Notes under the pieces: generated by a model
Told to the model about the DNA's origin: nothing
Databases searched by the model: none
Seen by the model: the letters and a program-made list of their open reading frames with translations, nothing else
Program-made: the position numbers and the translations under genes
Shown: positions 38,745 to 47,791 of the stretch, piece after piece
How positions within the stretch are numbered: position 1 is the first letter of the stretch
Layout: each line of letters starts with the position of its first letter
Source of the DNA: Burkholderia diffusa
Lineage (GTDB): Bacteria; Pseudomonadota; Gammaproteobacteria; Burkholderiales; Burkholderiaceae
Assembly: GCF_001718315.1 (NCBI RefSeq)
Contig: NZ_CP013362.1
Span: forward strand, 3,269,369-3,333,368
Reading direction: 5' to 3'
Length of the DNA stretch: 64,000 nucleotides

Positions 38745-39473
38745 TCACGCGCGCGCGGCTTTCTCGCGCGCCGCCTTGCCCGCCGCGGGCAGCCCCTGCT
38801 CGTGCGTGCGGCGCATCCGTGCAAGGCCGTGGGCGACGTGCTCGCGCACCAGTGCGACCGCCTTCTCCTCGTCGCCGCTCGCGAGCGCCTGCACGATCTT
38901 GTCGTGCTCGGCCGCCGACACCGCGATCGCGTCCTCCTCGGCCTCGATCGCGGCCTGGCGCAGCAGGCCGAGCTGACGCACGAGCCGGCGATAGGTGTCC
39001 GTGAGATGCGTATTGCCGACACCGACCACCATCGCATCGTGGAACTGCACGTTCAGCTCGGTGTAGCGCGTGACATCGTGCGTCTTCGCCGCATCCTTCA
39101 TCGACTGGATGATGCCTTTCAGCACCTTCAGCGTGTCGGGCGAAATGCGTTTCGCGAGCGCGCGCGCAACCGACTCGTCGAGCATCGCGCGCACTTCGTA
39201 GATTTCCTCGGCCTCGCGCAGCGGCACGACGCGCACCGTCACGCCTCGGTTCTTCTCGTTGCGCAGCAGCCCGGCCTGCTCGAGCGCGCGAAACGCCTCG
39301 CGCACCGGGCCGCGCGACACGTTCAGCTTCGTCGCGATATCGACTTCGTTGAGTTTCTCGCCCGGCGCGTATTCGCCGGACACGATCGCGCGCTCGAGCA
39401 TGTCCTGGACAATCATCGCGAGCGACTGGCTTTGCAGGAGTTCGATGGCGTTGAGCGCGTTCGGGGCAGTCAT
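38745..39473 (-). CDS. GntR-family regulator, FCD (FadR) subfamily
   Basis: 242 aa. N-terminal winged helix (LERAIVSGEYAPGEKLNEVDIATKLNVSRGPVREAFRALEQAGLL), then an all-helical FCD effector domain (YEVRAMLDESVARALAKR, HDAMVVGVGNTHLTDTYRRLVRQ with probable metal-binding Asp and His). Adjacent to the phn cluster and convergent with it, so probably its regulator. Its own promoter has TGTTGACAAT over the -35, identical to the motif in the phn divergent promoter. An AEP-pathway intermediate is a plausible effector (inference). Confidence 0.9.
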   Translation of the reverse strand: MTAPNALNAIELLQSQSLAMIVQDMLERAIVSGEYAPGEKLNEVDIATKLNVSRGPVREAFRALEQAGLLRNEKNRGVTVRVVPLREAEEIYEVRAMLDESVARALAKRISPDTLKVLKGIIQSMKDAAKTHDVTRYTELNVQFHDAMVVGVGNTHLTDTYRRLVRQLGLLRQAAIEAEEDAIAVSAAEHDKIVQALASGDEEKAVALVREHVAHGLARMRRTHEQGLPAAGKAAREKAARA

Positions 39474-39533
39474 GGTCGGGCAGGCAGCGAAGCTGCGGAT
39501 GAGAACGAGGGCGCCATGTCGGCGAATGATCGT

Positions 39534-39562
39534 TGTATACCCTCGGCCCGATATATTGTCAA
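39534..39562 (-). promoter_or_regulatory. Promoter/operator of the GntR gene
   Basis: Minus strand TTGACA, 17 nt, TATACA. The -35 is embedded in TGTTGACAAT, shared with the phnA-side promoter. This points to autoregulation plus control of phn. Confidence 0.72.
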
Positions 39563-39666
39563 CAGTTTTCAGTTTCCAAAAACCGCTATCGCAGACCGGC
39601 AGGCCGCCGCGCGCGGCATCGCGCGGCCGGCGCGAGCACGCCGGACCGCACGACGCGGGCCTGTCG

Positions 39667-41838
39667 TCAGGCCGTCTGCTTGACCGGCCCCGGATCGCTC
39701 TGGCTCGGCCGGCCCGTCTCGACGTGGCCCGCGAAGCGGCGCACGACCTTGTCGTCGCCTCCGTGCAGCGTCGTCGCGGTGATCGTCAGATCGTACCAGC
39801 CGTGGCTCGACGACAGCTCGAAGTGATCCTCGATGCGCTCGCCCGGCTCCAGCGTGTAGGTGCGCGCGTGCGCGTGGCTGTATGCGTTGTCGACCACCAC
39901 GCGACATGCCGCACGGCCGCTGTTGCGCAGTTGCAGGTACACGTGGCGATTGCGCACGTCGTAGCCGATCTTCGCTTCCGGGTTCGCGTGGCGGCCGTCC
40001 GCGGCGAGCCGCGTGTTGCCCTGGAATTCGCACAGATAGCCGTTCGGGCCATACGCGGCGAGATGGTAGTCGCCGCGCGCGGCGGACGTGCTCCAGGTAT
40101 CGGCGAAGCGGTCGTGCGACGACACCGCGTAGCGGCGCGGCGGCGTCGCAGGATTGCGGCGGTCGTACACGTAGAACGCGGCGCCCGCGTCGCCCGAGTT
40201 CGCGAAGTCGAGCGACACGCTGTCGTCACGGCCGTTCACGCGCGCATGCACGAACAGTTCGTACGGCAGCGCGCGCGCCGGACGCGTGCCCGGCTCCTGC
40301 GCCGGCATCGTCTGCTGCGCCGGCACCTGGTATGCCTGGCCGGCGGTGGCGATGTGCTGCGGCACCGTGAAGCTCACCGTGCGCGTATCGGGCCGCGCGG
40401 AGAAGTCGAATGCCGACGTGAGGTCGCCGCAGATGGACCGGCGCCACGCGCTGATGTTCGGCTCCTGCACGCCGAAGCGCGCTTCGAGGAAACGCAGCAC
40501 CGACGTGTGGTCGAACGTCTCCGAGCAGACCCAGCCGCCCTTCGTCCACGGCGAGATGATGATCAGCGGCACGCGCGGCCCGAGGCCGATCGGCTGAATG
40601 CCGCCCGGGTCCGCGCCCGGCACCAGCGGGCTCATCTCGCCCGGGTACTTGCTCAGGTCGAGGAGTTCGTCGCCGAGGTTCGACAGCAGGTTCGACGACA
40701 CGATGCCCTGGCCGCCCACGCCGCTCGTGACCGGCGGCACCGGCGGCACGACGTGGTCGAACAGCCCGTCGTTCTCGTCGTAGTTGAGGATGAACACCGT
40801 CTTCGCCCATACCTCGGGGTTCGACGTCAGCGCCTCGAGCACCATGTTGATGTAGAACGCGCCGTCGGTCGGCGACGCCTGCGGGTGCTCGCTGTACTTG
40901 TACGGCGCGACGATCCACGACACCTGCGGCAGCCGGTTCGCCTGCACGTCGGCCTTCAGCTCGGCGAGCGTGTGGTCCGACGCGCCCTTGTCGACCAGCG
41001 GTCCGCTCGCACCCTCCTTCACCTGGAACTTCTTGAAGAACATCAGCGAGTTGTCGGTGTAGTTGTCGGTCGGGTCGCCCGGGATGCCGGTGCCGCCCTG
41101 GTACACCTTCCAGCTGATCTTCGCGTTCTCGAGACGTTCCGCGTAGGTCGTCCACGTGTAGCCGTTCGTGTCGTTGCGCTCGCCGATGCCGGGGCCGTTC
41201 GGCTGCGTGCCGTACACGTTGCGCGAGTCGACCGTGCCGGTCCACAGGTAGATGCGGTTCGGCGCCGTGTCGGCGTGCGCGGAGCAGAAGTACGAATCGC
41301 AGATCGTGAATGCGTCGGCCAGTGCATAGTGGTACGTAAGATCCTGACGCTTCAGGTAGCCCATCGTCAGCACGTCCTGCTTCTGGTTCACCCACTGGTC
41401 CCACTGGCCGTTGTTCCATGCGAGGTGGCCGCTGCTCCAGCCATGGTTGGTGCCCGGCTGGAATTCGGTCGTCTGCTTCGGGTCGAGGTAGAACGGCAGC
41501 ACGTACGGCGCGGCCGGGTCGAGCCCGCGCGAATGGTAGTTCTTCGTGAACACCGACGCCGGCGGCTGCTGCCACACCGGCGCACCGCTCGGCAGCAGGT
41601 GCGGGCGCGGGTCGTTGAAGCCGCGCACGCCGCGCAGCCCGCCGAAGTAGTGGTCGAACGAGCGGTTTTCCTGCATGAAGATCACGACGTGTTCGACGTC
41701 GCGGATCGTGCCGGTGCGATAGGCGGCCGGCATGGCCAGTGCCTTGCGGATCGCGGGCGGAAAGCCGGCGTAGGCGGCCATCGCGCCCGCCGACTGGGCG
41801 GCGAGGCGCAGGAAATCGCGTCGATTGGTGGCGGACAT
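39667..41838 (-). CDS. Phospholipase C, phosphocholine-specific (Tat-exported)
   Basis: 723 aa. N-terminal Tat signal SATNRRDFLRLAAQSAGAMAA (Arg6-Arg7). Catalytic domain of the bacterial PLC/acid phosphatase superfamily: VVIFMQENRSFDHYFGGLRGVRGFNDPRP, DSYFCSAHADTAPNRIYLWTG, LNYDENDGLFDHVVPPVPP and the metal site ETFDHTSVLRFLEARFGV. Two C-terminal DUF756 domains follow (about 500-590 and 610-715). This matches PlcN/PlcH enzymes that cleave phosphatidylcholine outside the cell. Start at 41838 places the twin Arg near the N-terminus. Close to the phn island, so perhaps part of a phosphorus-acquisition group. Confidence 0.93.
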   Translation of the reverse strand: MSATNRRDFLRLAAQSAGAMAAYAGFPPAIRKALAMPAAYRTGTIRDVEHVVIFMQENRSFDHYFGGLRGVRGFNDPRPHLLPSGAPVWQQPPASVFTKNYHSRGLDPAAPYVLPFYLDPKQTTEFQPGTNHGWSSGHLAWNNGQWDQWVNQKQDVLTMGYLKRQDLTYHYALADAFTICDSYFCSAHADTAPNRIYLWTGTVDSRNVYGTQPNGPGIGERNDTNGYTWTTYAERLENAKISWKVYQGGTGIPGDPTDNYTDNSLMFFKKFQVKEGASGPLVDKGASDHTLAELKADVQANRLPQVSWIVAPYKYSEHPQASPTDGAFYINMVLEALTSNPEVWAKTVFILNYDENDGLFDHVVPPVPPVTSGVGGQGIVSSNLLSNLGDELLDLSKYPGEMSPLVPGADPGGIQPIGLGPRVPLIIISPWTKGGWVCSETFDHTSVLRFLEARFGVQEPNISAWRRSICGDLTSAFDFSARPDTRTVSFTVPQHIATAGQAYQVPAQQTMPAQEPGTRPARALPYELFVHARVNGRDDSVSLDFANSGDAGAAFYVYDRRNPATPPRRYAVSSHDRFADTWSTSAARGDYHLAAYGPNGYLCEFQGNTRLAADGRHANPEAKIGYDVRNRHVYLQLRNSGRAACRVVVDNAYSHAHARTYTLEPGERIEDHFELSSSHGWYDLTITATTLHGGDDKVVRRFAGHVETGRPSQSDPGPVKQTA

Positions 41839-42067
41839 GAAGAAGATCCTGTGGGTCGGGATGGATGGCGCCGGTCGAGCGGGGCCGGCGGTCGGTGCGT
41901 TGCCGTTATTACTCCGCACCGGCGTGTCCCGGCCATGACCGGTTCCAGCAGGTTTCTTGCGCTCACCCCCAGCTTTTTTTCGAAGCGGCGCCCGGCGCGC
42001 CTTTCATCCGGCCGACACATGCCTGCGCTACGCTGACGCGCGATGAAGAGGGGGGAGAAGCCGAGCC

Positions 42068-42976
42068 GTGTTCGATCAGCTGAAGGCGTTCCATGCGACC
42101 GTCCGGCAGGGCAGCATCACGCGCGCCGCGCGCCATCTGGGCGTGAGCCAGCCGACGATCGCCGCGCAGATCCGGCAGGTCGAGCAGCTTTACGGCGTCG
42201 AGCTGTTCTATCGCAGCGGCCGCAAGCTCGAGGTCACCGAGACCGGCATCGAGCTGCTGCCGCTCGTCGAAAAGATGATCGCGCTCGAGGCGCAGGCCGA
42301 CATCATGCTGCGCAACGTCGGCGGCCTGTTCGAAGGACACCTGCGGATCGGCGCGACGGGGCCGTACTACATCATGGACGCGGTCGGCCGCTTCTCGCAT
42401 GCGCACCCGTCGATCGCACTCACGTGCCGGATCGGCAATTCCGAGGAAATCCTGCAGGCGCTGCAGGAATTCCGCATCGACCTCGCTGTGTCGTCGCAGC
42501 GCAATGACGCGGACGGCCTCGAACGCAAGGTGATCTCCACCGATCCGCTCGTACTCGTCGTGCATCGCGACCATCCGCTCGCGCGCTTCGACGCGATCGA
42601 CGCCGCGCAGCTCGCCAACGTGCGATTGCTGATTCGCGAGGAAGGGTCCGTCACGCGCCGCTGCACGGAGACGATCCTCGCGGCCGCAGGCGTGGCGGCC
42701 ACGTCGGTCGCCGAGATCGGCAGCCGCGAAGCGATCCGCGAAGCGATCCTGCATGGCGTGGGCGGCAGCCTGTTTCCGCGCGGCGAGGCCGAGCGCCATC
42801 CGGACCTGCGCGTCGTCACGCTGCGCGGAGTCGACACGACGATCGACGAATACGTGTACTACCTGAAGGCGCGCCGCCAGAGCCCCGCGATCGATGCGTT
42901 CCTCGCGTGCATCCTGCCGGCGCAGACCGCGACGCACGATCGCGCACACGCGGCGCGGCCGGCGAACGCATGCTGA
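42068..42976 (+). CDS. LysR-family transcriptional regulator
   Basis: 302 aa with GTG start after GAGGGGGGAGAAG. HTH: FHATVRQGSITRAARHLGVSQPTIAAQIRQVEQLYGVELFYR. Effector domain from about residue 90 (GHLRIGATGPYYIMDAVGRF). This CysB/CbbR-like form, with the GATGPYYI opening, is often found near phosphonate or organosulfur genes. It is divergent from the phospholipase C gene (230-bp gap), the most direct target candidate; a role in phn control is also possible. Confidence 0.9.
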   Translation: MFDQLKAFHATVRQGSITRAARHLGVSQPTIAAQIRQVEQLYGVELFYRSGRKLEVTETGIELLPLVEKMIALEAQADIMLRNVGGLFEGHLRIGATGPYYIMDAVGRFSHAHPSIALTCRIGNSEEILQALQEFRIDLAVSSQRNDADGLERKVISTDPLVLVVHRDHPLARFDAIDAAQLANVRLLIREEGSVTRRCTETILAAAGVAATSVAEIGSREAIREAILHGVGGSLFPRGEAERHPDLRVVTLRGVDTTIDEYVYYLKARRQSPAIDAFLACILPAQTATHDRAHAARPANAC

Positions 42977-43096
42977 GCCGCCGCGCGCTCACCAGATTCG
43001 CGCCTTCCACCGCATACCGCTGCATATTCCGGGCGCTTTTCCCGCGCCATCCCTCGTTGTTTCCCTCGTGCCTTCCTTCTTGCTTCCCGCCGTGCG

Positions 43097-44737
43097 TTAC
43101 TTCGGCAGCGCCGGAATCATCCACGTGAACACGTGCTGCTGCAGGAACACGAGCACGCCGAGCAGCAGCGTGAGGATCACGCTGTGCCAGAAGGTGCGCG
43201 CGAACACGACGCCTTCCTGCCCCTTCAGATCGGTCGTCGACACACCCGTGGCGATGTTCTGCGGCGAGATCATCTTGCCCATCACGCCGCCCGACGAGTT
43301 GGTCGCGGCCATCAGCACCGGGTCGAAGCCGAGCTGCCGCGCCGCGACGACCTGCAGGTTGCCGAACAGCGCATTGCCGGACGTGTCGCTGCCGGACAGG
43401 AACACCGCGATCCAGCCGAGCGACGCCGACACGAGCGGGAACAGCGCGCCGGTCGACGCGACGCCGGTGCCGAGCGTGTAGCTGATGCCCGAATAGTTCA
43501 GCAGGTACGCGAGCCCGACGATCATCATCACCGTTACGATCGCGATCCACGTCTGCCGCCAGGTCTTGACCACGCATTCGAAGAACGCGCCGACGCCGGT
43601 GCGCGTGAGCACGGCCGTGATGATCGCCGACAGGAGGATCGCGGTGCCGGTGCCGAGCGGCTGGAAGTCCCAGATCGCCGCATACGGCTTGTGATACAGC
43701 GACACGAACACCGTGTTGTGCAGGCCCGGCCACTTGATCTTCACGTCGCCGATCGCCGCGACGTTCGCGTGCACCCAGACGATCACGACCACCGACACCA
43801 CGATCCACGGCAGCCAGCCGCCGAAGCCCGCGCGCGCGGCGCCGGTCGCGGCGGGCACGCTGCACACGAGCGCGTACTGCGGATCGGGCTGCGGCTTCCA
43901 CACCTGCAGGAAGCCGATCGTGACGATCAGCGAGGTGAGCGACGACAGCACGTCGGTGAGCTGGTAGCCGAGGAAGTTCGACGTGACGAACTGCGCGATC
44001 GCGAAGCTGCCGCCCGACACGAGCAGCGCGGGCCACAGCTTCGAGATCGAGCGCAGGCCGCCGTACGCGCCGACCACATAGAACGGCAGCAGCAGTGCGA
44101 AGAACGGCAGTTGCCGGCCGACCATCGCGCCGAGCGTCGCGGGCGGCAGCGACGTGACCGCGCCGAGCACGGTGATCGGCACGCCGAGCGCGCCGAACGC
44201 GACCGGTGCGGTGTTGAACAGCAGCGTGTAGGTGAGTGCTTCGAGCGCGGGGAAGCCGAGTGCGATCAAGAGCGCGCTGGTGATCGCGACCGGCGTGCCG
44301 AACCCGGAGATCCCTTCGAGCAGACAGCCGAACGAGAACGCGACGACGAGCAGCACGAGGCGGCGGTCGTCGGGCAGGTTGTCGAGCATCCACTGCCGGA
44401 ACTGGTCGAAGCGGCCCGATTTCACCGCGATGTTGTACAGCAGCAGCGCGTTGAACACGATCCACATCACCGGCACGACCGCGAGCGCCATGCCGGCGCC
44501 GACCGCGTTGAACGCAAGGCCGGCCGGCATGCCCCACGCGCCGATCGCGACCGCGAGGCCGGCGACGAGTCCGGCGAGCGACGCCTGCCACGCGGGCCGG
44601 CGCAGCACGCCGAGCGCGATCAGCGCGACCGCGATCGGGATCACGGCGACGAGGAACGACAGGAACAGCGAGTTGGCGACGGGCGTCAACGGCTGTGCGA
44701 ACAGGATGCCGGGCGGCAGGGCTGCGGTTGGATTCAT
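43097..44737 (-). CDS. lldP: L-lactate permease
   Basis: 546 aa, about thirteen membrane helices, LctP family lactate:H+ symporter. Family blocks: MWIVFNALLLYNIAVKSGRFDQFRQWM, FSFGCLLEGISGFGTPVAITSALL, LFNTAPVAFGALGVPI, and near the C-terminus FLSGSDTSGNALFGNLQVVAARQLG and NSSGGVMGKMISPQNIA. No lactate dehydrogenase gene is adjacent. Four hairpin repeats lie just upstream of the start and probably form its 5' leader. Confidence 0.95.
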   Translation of the reverse strand: MNPTAALPPGILFAQPLTPVANSLFLSFLVAVIPIAVALIALGVLRRPAWQASLAGLVAGLAVAIGAWGMPAGLAFNAVGAGMALAVVPVMWIVFNALLLYNIAVKSGRFDQFRQWMLDNLPDDRRLVLLVVAFSFGCLLEGISGFGTPVAITSALLIALGFPALEALTYTLLFNTAPVAFGALGVPITVLGAVTSLPPATLGAMVGRQLPFFALLLPFYVVGAYGGLRSISKLWPALLVSGGSFAIAQFVTSNFLGYQLTDVLSSLTSLIVTIGFLQVWKPQPDPQYALVCSVPAATGAARAGFGGWLPWIVVSVVVIVWVHANVAAIGDVKIKWPGLHNTVFVSLYHKPYAAIWDFQPLGTGTAILLSAIITAVLTRTGVGAFFECVVKTWRQTWIAIVTVMMIVGLAYLLNYSGISYTLGTGVASTGALFPLVSASLGWIAVFLSGSDTSGNALFGNLQVVAARQLGFDPVLMAATNSSGGVMGKMISPQNIATGVSTTDLKGQEGVVFARTFWHSVILTLLLGVLVFLQQHVFTWMIPALPK

Positions 44738-44754
44738 CGTGTCTCCGTTGTCGG

Positions 44755-44930
44755 CGGGAGTTAGCGCTTTAACGATTACTCCCGTCCCATGCTTCGCGGT
44801 CGATCGGAGTTTGCGCTTCAGCGCTTGCTCCGGTCCTATTCTTCGCGTTCGACCGGAGCTGGCACTTCAGCGCTTGCCCCGGTCCCATGCTTCGCGTTTC
44901 GATCGGGGTTGGCACTTCAGCGCTTGCGCA
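44755..44930. repeat. Four tandem ~50-bp hairpin repeats in the lldP leader
   Basis: Units start near 44755, 44805, 44854 and 44904 (period 49-50 bp). Each opens CGGAG/CGGGAG, has a nested core such as GCGCTTCAGCGC or GCACTTCAGCGC, closes with CTCCG/CCCCGG and is followed by the spacer GTCCCATGCTTCGCG or a variant. The arms in each unit are complementary, so each can fold as a hairpin in RNA of either strand. Unit sequences differ by compensating changes (CGGAG/CTCCG against CCGGAG/CCCCGG). They lie 18 bp upstream of lldP on its transcribed side. Confidence 0.85.
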
Positions 44931-45074
44931 CACCTCGATCCCGTTCAAACGTCCGTTCCACGGCCGCAACGATCCTCCGACGCTTGCGCATGCAACCATG
45001 CCGCAGCGCCGACCGATCGGTCGCTTAAAAGAGGTTAGGAGGCCCATCGCGCTTCCACAAGGAGGGCAAGCCCG

Positions 45075-45299
45075 ATGCGCGCGGTGTCGATACACGACAT
45101 CCGCCGCGCGCTGAACGATCGCTGGCGCCCCGCTGACGCGTGCGCCAGCAAACCGCCGCGCAATGTTGCTCAACCGGCAAAGGTGACTGACGGGACGCAG
45201 GGTGTTTCGTTTGGTATCCGAAGCCTAGACTCGCTGCATCGATTCCGCCCGCGCCGACGAACGCGCGGCTCCGGAACCCTCACGGAGCAAATACGATGA
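45075..45299 (+). CDS. Doubtful small ORF coupled to the DUF4148 gene
   Basis: 74 codons from ATG 45075 with a very good Shine-Dalgarno (AAGGAGG, 9-nt spacing). It ends in ATGA overlap with the next gene. The predicted peptide (MRAVSIHDIRRALNDRW..., Arg-rich) has no recognisable domain and poor codon character in its second half. It could be a leader peptide coupled to the downstream gene, or chance. Confidence 0.3.
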   Translation: MRAVSIHDIRRALNDRWRPADACASKPPRNVAQPAKVTDGTQGVSFGIRSLDSLHRFRPRRRTRGSGTLTEQIR

Positions 45300-45607
45300 A
45301 GACCATGAAACTTGCGGCGTACGCGTTGGTGCTGATCGGCTCGGCAGTCGCCGCCCAGGCTCAGGCCGAGTCGACGCTGACGCGCGCGCAAGTTCGCCAG
45401 GAACTCGCGGAACTGCAAGCCGCCGGCTATCGACCGAGTCTCGCCAGCGGCCCCGACTTTCCGCAAAACATGCAGGCAATCATGCAGCGCGCCGCGCAGG
45501 CGCGCGGCGACGCGGCCGGCCACGGCAGCGACGGTCACGCGAATGTGGAATCAGGAAAGCCGGCGCTGCCGCCGGTGATCGATCGCGACACATACGCGCA
45601 TCACTGA
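45296..45607 (+). CDS. DUF4148 exported small protein
   Basis: 103 aa. Signal peptide KLAAYALVLIGSAVAAQAQA (cleaved near residue 24), then the DUF4148 core STLTRAQVRQELAELQAAGYRPS. The family is abundant and multi-copy in Burkholderia and relatives, with unknown function in the periplasm. Shine-Dalgarno CACGGAG before the ATG. Confidence 0.9.
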   Translation: MKTMKLAAYALVLIGSAVAAQAQAESTLTRAQVRQELAELQAAGYRPSLASGPDFPQNMQAIMQRAAQARGDAAGHGSDGHANVESGKPALPPVIDRDTYAHH

Positions 45608-45697
45608 AGCGGCCGAAGCCGGGCTGGCCCGCGACCGCTCGACCACGAAGCCCACAGCCGGCCTGCCCGCCGCGCGGCGCGCAGCGGGTGGCGGCCG

Positions 45698-47311
45698 TCA
45701 AACGCTGAAGCGGTTCAGCGTATAGGCGCGATAGGCCGCGACGAACGCGTCGAACGATCCGGCCTCCTTCGCTTCCAGTTCGGCCTGCTCGGCCAGCGAC
45801 TTCGCCGCGAGCGCCTGCTCGGCGCGCATCGTCTCCGCCGACGGCGGGTTCGCGCGGAAATGCGCTGCGTGCGCTTCGCTATGCGCGCGCGCGAACGCGA
45901 GGAACGACTGCCCGTTCTCGCGCATTGTGCGCAGCACACGCGCCGACGGCGTGCGTTCCGGATCGGCGAGCTTCTCGCGCTGCGCGGCGATCGCACGCGC
46001 ATGGTCGCCGCCGCCGCGGATCTCGTCGAGGCGGCGCCCGACGGTCTCGATATCGGCCATCAGGTCGTCCGCCCACGCCTGCAGCGTGACAGGCTGGCCA
46101 TCGCGCACGAGCGTCAGCCCGGGCTTGCGCCCTTCCATCGTCACGCTGGCGAAGTTCGCATTCGCTTCCTTGTATGCGTCGCAGTCAAGCGCCGGGCTGT
46201 CGTCGAGCGCGCATGCGAGCAGGAACGCGTCGATGAAGCGTGCGGTCTCCAGCGCGATGCCGGTCGGCTCGAACGGATCGATGTCGAGGCAGCGCACTTC
46301 GATGTACTGCACGCCGCGCGACGCGAGCGCATGCAGCGGCCGCTCGCCCGAATAGGTGACGCGCTTCGGCCGGATCGTCGAGTAGAACTCGTTCTCGATC
46401 TGCAGCACGTTCGTGTTGATCTGGATCCACTCGCCGTCGCGATGCGTGCCGATCGCCTCGTACGGCGGATACGGCTCGCTCACGGCCTTCGACAGCGCGT
46501 CCAGATAGCCGGGCAGCGTGTTGTAGTCGACTTGCAGCGCGGCCTGCGCGGTCGTGTTCGAGTAACCGAGGTCGCTCATCCGCAGGCTCGTCGCGTACGG
46601 CCGGTACAGCGTATCGGCATCGAACGCGTCGAGCTTGTGCGGCTTGCCGCGCAAGAATTTCACGTCGAGCGCGGGCGAAGCGCCGAACAGGTACATCAAG
46701 AGCCAGCTGCGGCGGCGGAAATTGCGGATCTGCGCGAGATAGCGCTCCGACTGGTAGTCAACGAGCGTGGCCGTCGAGCCCTCTTCCGCATGCAGCCGCC
46801 GCCACACTTCCTCGTGCAGCGAGTAGTTGTAGTGGATGCCGGCGATGCACTGCATCGTGCGGCCGTAGCGATACGCGAGCCCGCGGCGGTACACCGTCTT
46901 CAGACGGCCGATGTTCGACGTGCCGTAGTCGGCGATCGGAATTTCATCGTCGGCCGGCAGCAGGCCCGGCATCGAATCGTTCCACAGCATCTCGTCGCCA
47001 AGCGACGCATACACGTAGCGGTGCAGATCGTCGAGGCGTTCGAGCGTGATCGACGCGTCGCTTTCCGCCGGCGTGATCAGCTCGATCAGCGCTTCGGAAT
47101 AGTCGGTCGTCAATGACGGATGCGTGAGCGCCGAACCGAGCGCGCGCGGATGCGGCGTGAACGCGATCATCCCGTCGCGCGTCACGCGCAGGCTTTCCTT
47201 TTCGATGCCGCGCAGGCCGTCGGGCAGATGCTGCCGCGTCGGACCCGAGCTCAGCGCTTCGAGACGATTCAGCAGCAGTTCGGACTGGCGGTGAGTCATG
47301 GTGTTCGACAT
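45698..47311 (-). CDS. gshA: Glutamate-cysteine ligase (E. coli GshA type)
   Basis: 537 aa. ATP-dependent first step of glutathione synthesis. It matches the gammaproteobacterial GshA type: GLRGIEKESLRVTRDG at the N-terminus, LTTDYSEALIELITP, YGRTMQCIAGIHYNYSL, FGASPALDVKFL and IEVRCLDIDPFEPTGI. Length fits (E. coli 518 aa). Betaproteobacteria usually have a different proteobacterial-type ligase encoded beside gshB; no gshB is near, so this may be a second, paralogous enzyme. Followed and preceded by non-related genes. Confidence 0.93.
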   Translation of the reverse strand: MSNTMTHRQSELLLNRLEALSSGPTRQHLPDGLRGIEKESLRVTRDGMIAFTPHPRALGSALTHPSLTTDYSEALIELITPAESDASITLERLDDLHRYVYASLGDEMLWNDSMPGLLPADDEIPIADYGTSNIGRLKTVYRRGLAYRYGRTMQCIAGIHYNYSLHEEVWRRLHAEEGSTATLVDYQSERYLAQIRNFRRRSWLLMYLFGASPALDVKFLRGKPHKLDAFDADTLYRPYATSLRMSDLGYSNTTAQAALQVDYNTLPGYLDALSKAVSEPYPPYEAIGTHRDGEWIQINTNVLQIENEFYSTIRPKRVTYSGERPLHALASRGVQYIEVRCLDIDPFEPTGIALETARFIDAFLLACALDDSPALDCDAYKEANANFASVTMEGRKPGLTLVRDGQPVTLQAWADDLMADIETVGRRLDEIRGGGDHARAIAAQREKLADPERTPSARVLRTMRENGQSFLAFARAHSEAHAAHFRANPPSAETMRAEQALAAKSLAEQAELEAKEAGSFDAFVAAYRAYTLNRFSV

Positions 47312-47791
47312 GGAGACGCAAGTGCGTGACGGCCGCGCGCGGAATGCCGCGCGCGGCCGGCTGGATTATTGGTCGCTTCGTTGGTAGCGGGCACTTTAAC
47401 ATCTCGCCGTAACACGCGCTTGAGGTGGCGCCGGGCGGTGCGCGCCGGCCGCGACGGCCGTCTGGCGGGCCGATGGCCACGCACGCCGCCGCGCGGCCGA
47501 CCGTCCTCGGCACCGGCGAACGCAGCGATCACGCGACATTCGTCGGAAGGAACGTGAGCGACGAGCACGGCGCCGTCAGGGGCGAGCCACGCAACCACAC
47601 CCGCGATGCATCGTCGTCAACGTCGCCCCGACCGTATCCAGGAGACGGCAAACACCGGAGCAGCGGGTTGATCACCGTCAAACGCCGCAACCATGAGGAT
47701 CACCGACCGATCCCGGCTGCCGGCGCAGCGTCCTTTGCGGGTTGCATCGCGGCCCAGCCCGGTCGCACCGCCCGGCTGGCCGCGGCGACCG
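47312..47791. other. Intergenic region upstream of gshA
   Basis: 480 bp between gshA (leftward) and the end of alkA. It contains the gshA promoter region but no clear promoter, RNA or terminator. Open frames on both strands are Arg-rich shadows without domain character. Confidence 0.4.

Noticed and set aside
44755..44930. CRISPR array
   Set aside because: Spacing is regular, but the sequence between the repeats is also repeated, there are only four units, and no cas gene is near.
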